Positions 32,996 to 42,772 of a stretch of 64,000 nucleotides of DNA are shown here, piece by piece (positions within the stretch are counted from its first letter, which is position 1; every line of letters begins with the position of its first letter). The notes under the pieces were generated by a model that saw nothing but the letters and a program-made list of their open reading frames with translations, was not told where the DNA came from and made no database searches. The stretch comes from Mactromeris polynyma (taxonomy: Eukaryota; Mollusca; Bivalvia; Venerida; Mactridae), in NCBI GenBank assembly GCA_032209605.1, contig JASFXZ010000014.1, forward strand, positions 2,996,912 through 3,060,911, written 5' to 3'. Position numbers and translations under genes: made by a program.

Positions 32996-35900
32996 TAAAT
33001 ACGTTCCTCTCGACTTCTCCTCCTCTTCGAAGTCATCATCTGTTTCAGCATCTTCAGTGGGCTGGGAAGACTGGTAGAAACTACATGGAAATGATTTAGA
33101 CCTTGCCCTGTAAAATGGCCGAAAAAGTAAATAAACCTGTATTTTTAGGAGAAAGTTGAATAAACACGAGCATGGGTGCTGAATCTCAAGGGTCAGTTTG
33201 ATCATTTGTGACTGGTTTTTACCATTTTATAGTCAAATTACCTATAATTGACCCTTTAGCCAGAATTGTAAGGGTCAAAATGTGTTTTTTGTGGGTCATT
33301 TCAAGGGGCAAATGGAACCCCTGATGAGCATTGAAATCGAAAAGTAACACATTTAAAATGCCATTCATGAAAGAAATGGATGGAGTAGTTTGGACTTGTC
33401 AGACTCATCAACATTTGTAACTAATTTAGATGACAGTAATAAACACAGTACATGCAGTTGTCTTCACTATTGAATGATCCGAGCATCTGTTGAGATAAGT
33501 TATTCTAAGTTTTTTTCCTGAGAAGGTATTTAATTAAAAAATATTTTCTAAAATTACAATTAAAACCATTACGCTGATTTTATTGAAGCCAGCAGATGTC
33601 TCACAAACCAGCCATATTACAACAGACCCCTTCCAGGATTCAACCTTTGACCTCCCAGTCCAAAAAGGGATGCCTTAACCACTTGGTCAAGTAAGACCAT
33701 ATACTATATGACAGCATTTACAGCAACCTAAATTTCATATCCTTAGACCCTTGGATGCATTGAGACCAGACTTAAGTTATCATAACGCTAAAAAGAAAGT
33801 TCACCTACTTGATTTGTGTCTGATTGGGCCAATAGATGTGTTTGTCACTAAAACTAAAATTCTCATCTCCAATCAATTCCTTAGCCCAGTATTGTATATT
33901 GTACGGAGGTTCGGTACCACCGAGCTCAGCTGGTAATACTTCCTTGTGGATCTCTCTGTGCAGGGTACCAAGGTTGATACCATGAAACCGGATCTGAAAA
34001 TGTCATAAAAATTCTCACACTGTAACGGGTAAAAATAAAATAAAATTACATTAATTATAAAAGGCTGGATGTACTATCTAGTAGATATATGAAGACTAAC
34101 AATGCTCATGACAGCGATATATTGTGAAACCTCAATAATAAGACCATCATTAGTTCAGAGGAAAGTTGCTCTTAGTTGCAAGGTGGGTCCGACTATTGAG
34201 TTAAAATATGGAAGAAAAAGTAACAGTCATACTAATGAGGTGGTTTTAATATTGAGGTGGTTTTAATATTGAGGTGGTTTTAATATTGAGGTGGTTTTAA
34301 TATTGAGGTGGTTTTAATGTTGAGGTGGCATTTTTAAGCAAAGGTTTACTTAATACTTTTGATTAACATAATAAGGGTAGTGAAATTATTGATTAAAACA
34401 TTTTCAAGCAACTGACCTTGATCTTTGACCTGGTAAAACTCCCAAAATAGGTGTTAATGTAATAAGATAGGCAACCATAACATGAAGTTTGACAGCTGAA
34501 TGCCATAAACATTGTTCTTAACCTACAACAGTGATTTAGTTATAACAGCATGCCCTTAGCCCCACAGGTGATCTCGTGATTTCTCTCCCTTTATCCCTTC
34601 TAGAGTTCTCTCCCTTTAGCCCCTTACCTTGTCCTTATTCTTCTCCTTCAGAAAGGGTTTCAGCATCTTGAAAACAGCTTCAATATACCAAGGTTGGTTC
34701 ACGAAATGTATGGCAGCAAATCTAGCCGGGAAGCAATCCTGTAAGAAACGACGGAAATGTTCGGTTTTGACACAATTGTTTTGAAAGTGTTTCAACATCT
34801 TAAAAATGTGTTCTAAAATCATTTATAATAACATATTCTTCAAATACTCTTCCATAGTTTCATTAAAAATATGACCAATAAATAAATTATATTTCAAAGA
34901 ATACATTTTTAATATACATGCAAAAATAAATCCATTTTGAGAAAATGGAAAAACAAGGATTCTTCCGTTACTGATGCCTCATTTTTCAACAGCAATCCTA
35001 AATAAAGGGTCGACCCTCACCTGTAATCCTTCAATAATCTGACGCAGTATTTTAGGGTTCAGCCAAGTTGATTGTCTAAAAGTAAACTGGCTCCAATCCA
35101 CAACAATAACAAACCCATTTATCTGACATTCTTCCTCGTCAATTAATTTCTCCAGCGTAAGCAAAATAGCACGATAGATAGCAGCTAGTCCGTAACGAGA
35201 ATTGTCCCAATTAGCAGAATATAGAACGAGAATTTTACGTCCGAAATGGTCCGTGTTCTGCAACACTGCCGGTATACCATCAAACAAAGCCTCTTTCACA
35301 CCTTGTTCCGACGTATTGAAGTCTTTAAATATATTTGAATGATATTGCCGATATTCAAAATATCGTCCAAGTAACTTGAAAGCTTCAAAAGTGTCAAATT
35401 TTCTTGCTCGAAGAAAACGAAGGACAAAAGCATCATCAGTTCTCAGGAATTCTGCAAAATTGAAATATATAACCAATTTTAAATATGTCTATTCAATCGA
35501 TCAACAGGTTAGCTTATAAGATAGATGAGAGATCGACTGTCAGTCACTTGCCAACAAACAGGAGAGTAGGGATTTAAAACCTTTGAACATTGGAAAATTT
35601 GATGAAAGCAAGTATGAACAGATTTTAAGAATCTATAAAAGCAATATAGATTTACATATATACAGTACTGAATGAAAATTGTTCAAATATGGTGTTAATA
35701 ACTATACAATAACTAAGTATTCAGCCTTGCGTTCAGTACAGGTGTTTGTGGCTAACGTTTCGTAACGTTTGCAATATGGTTGCCCGTGTGCAGTGAATGC
35801 AATACGGTGGGCCAGGGATACAAAACAAAACAGTTTTGTAACATGAGCAACTGATCGCCGTAATTGAACGCAGGGCAGGATTACTAAATAAGAAATACTA

Positions 35901-36724
35901 CGTATGTGTCATTTGTTGCTTACATTCATTTATGATGCTATGGTTAGTCATTTTTATTTATGATGCTATGGTTAGTCATATAGACTGACAATTATAAATG
36001 GCATGAAGGACATCTCAGACAAAATATATGGAGGGTATTTCAGTATATACCAGTATGTATAATGACCAAGCACTAGGTCTGTCATTGATACTCCCTATCT
36101 ATATATCAACAATTTTTTTCTGTCAATCGATGTTTCACACACACTTACAAATATTGATTTTATGGCGGGAAAATAAAGGAGAATTGGTACAGTCCGACAT
36201 TGTACCCAAAATGGCGCAACGTCGCTTTTTAATCGGCTGCATTTTAAAGAGTACTCTAGTGGATAGAGCATTCCAATTATTAGCAATTCAATAAAAGTTT
36301 TGAAGTTTGAAATAATTGAAAATTTGAATATGTAGGGCATACACACTTAAACATACAGAAAAATAGGAGTTAGTAGTCTATTAAAAGAATTTAAAATATA
36401 ATCAATATATCGTCAATATTTGTTTTTCGATACATCAATATTGTTGATATGCAAAAATTTGGAATCTAGGACAGCCCTACAAGGCTACCACACAAAGAGA
36501 ACGGCAATTGTGCCCCAAAAGCGCAACTGAAAGTGCAATGTTCTATGTTGTCTAATCAAAACTTATGCACAGAAGCACAATAAAAACTTACTTATGTCAG
36601 GTCTTGTTTCAATCTGATCTCGAACAACTTCAATAGCTTGATCAATGTAGTCAGGATGTTCATTCAATTCTTGCAAAGCCTTTTTCCTAAGCTCTGTGTT
36701 CAAACCCCAGCCGTACTCCGCCAT
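32969..36724 (-). CDS. Clavesin-like CRAL-TRIO (Sec14) lipid-binding protein
   Basis: Five coding exons on the minus strand: 36592-36724, 35021-35451, 34628-34738, 33809-33993 and 32969-33107. All are GT-AG and in phase, giving 332 aa against about 327-354 for vertebrate clavesins. The N-terminal helical CRAL-TRIO_N part has [17 protein letters not shown]. The lipid-binding domain follows with [32 protein letters not shown] and [15 protein letters not shown], then LPAELGG. The C-terminus is acidic ([15 protein letters not shown]). Clavesins bind phosphatidylinositol phosphates and act at endosome/lysosome and clathrin-coated membranes; the related TTPA carries tocopherol. The strong match makes clavesin the best call, but a TTPA-like paralogue is possible. 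The exon 4 donor is GTAGGT, chosen because it keeps the frame into exon 5. The last seven codons lie inside a tandem array. Confidence 0.9.
33178..33340 (+). repeat. Interspersed repeat family E, copy 2 (clavesin-like intron 4)
   Basis: Starts TGCTGAATCTCAAGGGTCAG, ends GGAACCCCTGATGAGC, and matches 13128-13320 throughout. It begins about 70 bp from the last coding exon. Confidence 0.7.
34132..34351. mobile_element. MITE family A in clavesin-like intron 3, with 17-bp expansion
   Basis: The left end GTGAAACCTCAATAATAAG and right end AAGCAAAGGTTTACTTA are degenerate. About five tandem copies of GAGGTGGTTTTAATATT (17 bp) lie at 34238-34325. Confidence 0.75.
34563..34626. mobile_element. Half of a foldback MITE (family F copy 6) touching a splice donor
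   Basis: CACAGGTGATCTCGTGATTT, then TCTCTCCCTTTATCCCTTC, then AGTTCTCTCCCTTTAGCCCC. It ends where the donor of clavesin-like exon 3 begins (34627), so the intron starts GTAAGG and runs straight into MITE sequence. Confidence 0.65.
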
Positions 36725-36939
36725 TTTACAGTTGAAGGACTGTCACCATCTTGTAGTTTTTGTCCACTCAAACATCAACTCCTGCATGTTATAGAAAAAC
36801 ATAAAATAATCACTAGTCATACTGGTTGAGGACCTGACTCCTTATCCAGAGATCATGAGTTCAAACCCTGCTTTGAGCCTTTTGATCACATACTTCATAT
36901 TCTCTGATTTAAGCAGACAAACCTCAATCTCTGACGCAG

Positions 36940-37490
36940 TGGTCTCCCTTTTACACAAAGCGCACTACACAGTGATCTCCCTTCACAAAGCACACTACAC
37001 AGTGATTTCCCTTTAACACAAATATCACTATACAGTGATCGCCCTTTACAAAGCACATTATATCCTGATCTCCTTTTTACACAAATAATACTATACAGTG
37101 ATCTCCCTTTACAAAGCACACAACACCGTGATTTCCTTTTTACAAAAAGAATACTATACAGTGATCTCCCTTTACAAAGCACGCTACACAGTGATCTCCC
37201 TTTACAAAGCACACTATACAGTGATCTCCCTTTACAAAGCACACTATACAGTGATCTCCCTTTTATACAAAGCACTCTACAGTGATCTCCCTTTACAAAG
37301 CACGCTACACAGTGATCTCCCTTTACAAAGCATGCTACACAGTGATCTCCCTTTACAAAGCACGCTACACAGTGATCTCCCTTTACAAAGCATGCTACAC
37401 AGTGATCTCCCTTTACAAAGCACACTATAAAGTGATCTCCCTTTACAAAGCACACTATACAGTGATCTCCCTTTTATACAAAGCACTCTA
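36940..37490. repeat. 30-bp minisatellite, left segment
   Basis: Consensus CAGTGATCTCCCTTTACAAA followed by GCACGCTACA, or GCACACTATA (30 bp). The first 200 bp are degenerate. It is in the 5' intron of the clavesin-like gene. Because 30 is a multiple of three, long open frames (up to 186 codons) appear on both strands; they are artefacts. Confidence 0.95.
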
Positions 37491-38626
37491 CAGTAGAACT
37501 TCAAAACCTTGAACTGCTGTCGAATATAGCAATTAGTTTGAGCAATCTTTTGTTCAAGGTATGTATGGTATACAGGAGTATGTATAAACTGACTGTCCCC
37601 AGTACAGGTGTACTAAGCATGCTGAAATCATGACAGGCGTGTGTTGTTTGTGTTGTCATATTGAATACACATCAATCAATAGTCATAGCATAATCCATAA
37701 TAATAATAAATAAAAAATGTAAAATGAAAATAAAACAAAAACAAATTTGATTAAATAATTTGTTTAATCTTATTTACATCACAAAATTATAATGACAATG
37801 TTCTATTTTTAGACGCACAGTAATGACATGTTTGTCGTTCATGGAAGATACACAATAACAGCATACACCAATTCATGATTAAAATCATACATACCCGGTA
37901 CATTATATGCATTATGACAATGATGAAGACAATAAAATTCTGCTCGATTTTATACCAATCTTGACACTTCGATTTTAATATGAAGTTTGCCTAGTGTTTT
38001 AAGTATTTAAATTGTTGTTTTAGAATTTTATTCACTCTGCAATTCAGTAGATAGTTAAAAATTTAAATTTCCCTTCGATTGTTCATTAAGTATTAAATAG
38101 ATTTACAAAGTGATTTGTTTGTCACATACGTACATATATATTGTACAACAGTCAAGTATAAACCCAATTCGATAAGGCTTTTATTAACGATTTATCCATT
38201 ATATTGGGTATAGGGTGAAAAGGTTGTTTAAATCATATTTTCAATTATGAATGGATGAATAGGTTGTATACAACACCCCTATAATCGATATATAGGTAAA
38301 CTCAATAATGAAAGAAATAGCGAATTTGAGTTATAATTAGCGTGGGAATAAAATGTGTCCCCAATCTCACTTATCGACAAACAAAAAGATATCAGCTGAT
38401 CAATCAAACTTTCAAAGGTGATAATTATTGTATTGTTCGCCCTATGTTTGGTGAATAATGAATGAAATGGTAGCTAGGGACTGCAAATCATGTTCGAGTG
38501 TTCTCTCTGTTTGAATGATCTGCCGTTAGATAATGTGAAATAAGGGATTTCGCCAGGACTTAAGAACCTGTTCGAGGTATCTACTGTGTTCGAGCCAAAA
38601 CTGTTCGAGGTTTCAAAGATCTACTG
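37491..38626. mobile_element. Non-autonomous TA-flanked DNA transposon splitting the 30-bp minisatellite
   Basis: Starts CAGTAGAACTTCAAAACCTT and ends GAGGTTTCAAAGATCTACTG, inverted. TA lies on each side (37489-37490 and 38627-38628). The left flank ends in minisatellite sequence (AAAGCACTC then TA) and the right flank resumes with it (TACTGTGATCTCCCTTTAC). The 1,136-bp interior has no recognisable transposase. Confidence 0.88.
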
Positions 38627-38628
38627 TA

Positions 38629-39125
38629 TACTGTGATCTCCCTTTACAAAGCACACTTAACAGTCATCTCCCTTTACGAAGCACACTTAACAGTCATCTC
38701 CCTTTACGAAGCACACTTAACAGTGATCTCCCTTTACGAAGCACACTTAACAGTCATCTCCCTTTACGAAGCACACTTAACAGTCATCTCCCTTTACGAA
38801 GCACACTTAACAGTGATCTCCCTTTACGAAGCACACTTAACAGTCATCTCCCTTTACGAAGCACACTTAACAGTCATCTCCCTTTACGAAGCACACTTAA
38901 CAGTGATCTCCCTTTACGAAGCACACTTAACAGTCATCTCCCTTTAAGAAGCACACTTAACAGTCATCTCCCTTTAAGAAGCACACTTAACAGTCATCTC
39001 CCTTTAAGAAGCACACTTAACAGTCATCTCCCTTTAAGAAGCACACTTAACAGTCATCTCCCTTTAAGAAGCACACTTAACAGTCATCTCCCTTTACGAA
39101 GCACACTTAACAGTCATCTCCCTTT
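38629..39125. repeat. 30-bp minisatellite, right segment, with 90-bp higher-order period
   Basis: About 16 units of CAGTCATCTCCCTTTACGAA followed by GCACACTTAA. In the first part every third unit has CAGTGATCTC instead of CAGTCATCTC (at 38721, 38811 and 38901), a 90-bp period. From 38941 to about 39090 units carry CCTTTAAGAA. Confidence 0.95.
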
Positions 39126-40877
39126 TTAAAGGACAAGAACCTCTGCCTTCACAAATTTCTGTTAATAAATAAGTTCTATTAATCTTTTCATTTAAAATAT
39201 CACAATTTGTACTGGATATATTTCGGAGTAATAAGGCTAACATAGACAGAACATAAAAACTAAAATTCATAGAATAAATTAATGAATGTGTTTTAAAAGT
39301 ATAAACATCATTTATTCAAACATCCATAATCATGTGACGATCGTGTAGACTGTGATTAATGAAACGCCAAGAGAGATAATCGCTGTGAGGTGTTTGATCT
39401 AACTAAAGCTCTTATCACATTTCAATACGATAGAATACCGATACAGACCAATAATCAATACAAGCAACTATGCTTCATCAAATGTTTCAGGTATACAACA
39501 TGACATCTTACGTGTGTCATCAGGTAGAATGAGTCAGAAATTTCAAATTGTTAACAACTCTCGTATCCTGACAACAATAATGAATAATTCAAGTGATTTT
39601 TTATGTTTTGCAATATGAAATATAATAAAAATAATCAGATTAGGCCTGTATAAAATAATTGTTTGATTGTAAGCCCCACTGACCCATATTTTTATGCACC
39701 AGACCTTTTATATATATTTTTTGTCATATGAAATGAGATATCTATGATCAGGGGCCTAGGTTCCTATAGGCTGTGTCCTACACTTTGTTTGAAAAATAAA
39801 ATAAATAATTAGGCCAAAACTGCAATTTATGTTTAATGTATGTTTTTGATGTTATTGTAAGCATATTTACCAGAACGAAATATACATCAAAACATTGTGA
39901 TGTAACTACAACATTTTTCCAGGGGACCATGCCCCGGACCCCTCTAAGGCTAGCCCTACATATCAATTGCAGCTAAGCTATGCCCCTGACGATGGATGCC
40001 TCAAAAAATATTTAGACTTTTATGATAATATATGAAATCATGAACTATAAGCAAGTAAATGGCATTTTAGTAAGCAATACTTGTGAAGGTAAATCTTTGT
40101 AACATAATGTAACATATATTGACATTTTTCAATTTTCTTACATCTTAGAAAGAGATTCACAGTCCTTATAATAAGTTAAGATCGATTTTTGAAAATTTAT
40201 CCCGATCTGATCTAATTCCTTTTATTTCTCAACGGAAACGATTTCAAAATGTTAATTAAAAGATATTTCGGTATTTTTGTGTTTATTTATGAGAAGTATT
40301 GTAAAAAGTAATCAACTGCTTCAAGAAAATGACAATTTTTTTGGAGTAATTCGATCTGGATCAGTTGATTCCTAGAGACATCAATGTCATGCTCACAGCT
40401 CAGTGTTAATGAAACAATATCACATACGATATAACATCCAATTAGTAACAATAACAGGAATAGTCATAAAGATTATACGTTTACATGCCCAAATTTCACA
40501 TTACATAACCGGAAAATGTCAAAAGGTAAAATATGTTATGTCGGGTCTTATTTATACAACTATATCAGGACTATTATAAAAAATACGCTGTAACGATTAC
40601 TGTGCTAAGTGTTAAACCAATGCATTTAATGTAAAAACCTCGAAAATGTCCATGCAAGCATTAAATCTCAAACAAGTATATCATTTTTGCGAATGTATTT
40701 TACACTTCACTTATCCTATAATTAAATCCGTATTTTATATAACATCAGTTTAGATAACTGACCAAATATTTCACAAATCTCATTTAAATCCTAATGATAC
40801 AATTATTAAAAAAATAACATACACAAACGGCAAATATAGAGCAATGTTTATTATCTAAATGACATTCGTGAACTCAC
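39126..40877. other. Rest of the clavesin-like 5' intron, nothing recognised
   Basis: AT-rich, no gene. Reads like intron sequence between the putative 5' UTR exon and coding exon 1. Confidence 0.45.
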
Positions 40878-40990
40878 CTCAAATTCTGTCTTCAGCCTCA
40901 ACACGGGTCGCCAGCAGCCGCAGCAGACGAAATTACGATATAAACAATTCCCAGACGACACTGTGATGTCAGTTTGTTATAGATGTTTTA
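40878..40990 (-). other. Putative 5' UTR exon and promoter area of the clavesin-like gene
   Basis: On the minus strand the sequence ends TTTGAG followed by a strong donor GTGAGT (intron starts at 40877). Upstream is a relatively CG-containing stretch (CGTCTGCTGCGGCTGCTGG) unlike its AT-rich surroundings. The matching acceptor would be ATGCAG at 36782, 57 bp before the start codon. The upstream edge of the exon is a guess. Confidence 0.4.
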
Positions 40991-41099
40991 AGTTTACCAT
41001 TTTGCAGACCTGCCCCCAGTGATATTCCTGTATTAAGCTAATAATTGGATTTTAATGAGTTGCTCATTTATTATGCTCGATAACGAGTAATTTTCACAG

Positions 41100-41220
41100 T
41101 AAATTGAAAATTACGTCTTCACCAAACATGGCAGCCTCCATGAAGTGATGTAATTTACAGAGTTTACGTACACTTTTTCTCGGTATTTTCTGAGATCAGA
41201 GACTTATATCGATGAGAAAG
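41100..41220 (+). promoter_or_regulatory. Possible shared promoter region between clavesin-like gene and TSEN2
   Basis: Lies between two diverging genes. It may hold a TSEN2 5' UTR exon: GATGAGAAAG followed by GTATTATTAG is donor-like, and CTTACAG at 42738-42744 is an acceptor 28 bp before the TSEN2 start codon. This is inference from position only. Confidence 0.25.
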
Positions 41221-41609
41221 GTATTATTAGAGCAACAATACAATATAGAAATTTTGCAATACATTATACATGTATTTTCAACCATGTTATCGACTGAATC
41301 TTTATTTGCAATCCGTTTTCGCGATGTGGATCCAATGAGAAATTATGGCATAAATGCTAACATAGCAGTGAAGGAAAAGATGATGAAAGTAAACAGTTTG
41401 GGAAAATCGATTAATTGGACTATAAATGTCCGATTCATTAAATATCATTACTTCAATTCAGAAAAGAAATTAATTATACTTTATATACAAAAAAAAATGA
41501 CAATTCAATTTTTATTGATACATGTGAACCTTTTCTGAAAGCAAATCTGGAGATTGCACCTCGAAGAGCGGGAGATTTTTTGCGTGGCTGAAAATAATAT
41601 TATGCGAAT

Positions 41610-41910
41610 TAACTCGTAATTTAGGGGTCATCCGTTTAATAGGGTCGCCAATTAACAATTTGATTGCCAATTGTTAAATCTGAATACAATAGATACATGT
41701 GAAACTTGAATAAACAACATGACAAGTGAGGGTCGCGTTGTATTTCAATGAGTGTCACCAAGCGCTTGATTCCATGGTTTAGAGTGGCTTTATAACCCCA
41801 AAAACGTGATTTTCAGACTGGTATCCCGATTTTACACTTTCGGTTATCACTTTGGCAAGTAATTTCAGCAAACCAGTTGGGAGTGAACTGAAAAATACCC
41901 CATAACAAAA
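41610..41910 (-). mobile_element. Fragment of inverted-repeat element family H
   Basis: The reverse complement matches the interior of 60693-61440: GTTATGGGGTATTTTTCAG, AGTGTAAAATCGGGATACCA, CTTGTCATGTTGTTTATTC and CAATTGGCAATCAAATTGTT. Both termini are missing. Confidence 0.75.
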
Positions 41911-41940
41911 ATTCACGATGTTAAAAATAAGATAGGTTGT

Positions 41941-42395
41941 CCTTTCATGGGATACTCATACAACATCTAAGGTCTCCCTACTTGAAGCTGTGCAATGAAG
42001 AGCTGCCCGTTTTGTCACAGGTGACTATAAACGCACCAGCAGAGTCATCCACATGATAGCCTCACTAGGTTAGCAGTCACTCGAATCATTCAGAGCTGTT
42101 TCCAGGCTGGCAATGATGTACAGGATTACCCAGGATTTACTTGATATCCCACAGATACTGTATCTCCAACCCATGACAGTATCCACCATGGTACTGGGAC
42201 AAGTAGCCACTTATTACCAGCTCCTAGATTCACCACCCCATACTGCAGGACCGATACGTATCTCTTCTCCTTCCTCCCGGCCACTGTACGTCTTTGGAAC
42301 AAGTTACTGGATCATGTTGTTATAGATAGTTCCCACATCTACAATATTTACCTCCCTTATTCTTAATCATCAGCCATTTTGATAGGCAATTTAAC
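41941..42395 (+). pseudogene. Decayed non-LTR retrotransposon: C-terminal end of reverse transcriptase ORF
   Basis: Translation gives the typical C-terminal tail of a LINE polyprotein: LEAVQ, stop, RAARFVTGDY, then SLESFRAVSRLAMMYRI, LLDIP and, after a frameshift near 42190, CRTDTYLFSFLPATVRLWN. At least two in-frame stops and one frameshift break it. It is 5' truncated, like most LINE copies. The 3' tail ends TTTACCTCCCTTATTCTTAA with CATTTTGATAGGCAATTT. Confidence 0.85.
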
Positions 42396-42586
42396 TAATA
42401 AGCGTTTATAGCAGTAACTTCCAAATATGTGATAATTGAGAAAATATCAAGAGAATTTGCATGTGACAACCTTTTTGTCTTCAACTTTCTGAGTCATCTG
42501 CGCACATGAGCATAATGAATAAAAAAGTTTTTTATCTGATTAGTTTATCATAATTTACATTATATATATCCTATAAACTTTAAGGA

Positions 42587-42655
42587 AATTTGCCTATCAA
42601 TATGGCTAACTATTCAGAACAAGGGAGGTAAATATTGTAAATGTGAGAACTCCCT
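42587..42655 (-). mobile_element. Inverted second copy of the LINE 3' tail
   Basis: The reverse complement reads AGTTCTCACATTTACAATAT, TTTACCTCCCTTGTTC and CCATATTGATAGGCAAATTT, matching 42326-42395. The two tails face each other across about 190 bp. Confidence 0.75.
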
Positions 42656-42772
42656 ATTGACCATGTTTTTGTGTGTTTTAAAAAGTATTTCATCATGTCA
42701 ATTATGCTGTCAGTTATGTTTCAATTATGTTTTATGACTTACAGGTTTTGAATATATTTGTAACAAGCAAGG

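Noticed and set aside
36895..37512. Long open frames of 186, 110, 76 and 75 codons on both strands
   Set aside because: They are products of the 30-bp minisatellite, whose unit is a multiple of three. The peptides are simple repeats and appear on both strands.
38633..38947. 104-codon repetitive frame
   Set aside because: Same cause: 30-bp tandem units read in frame.
41212..41538. 108-codon frame between the two diverging genes
   Set aside because: AT-rich composition, no domain, no similarity that I recognise; it may overlap a TSEN2 5' UTR exon but is not convincing as a protein.
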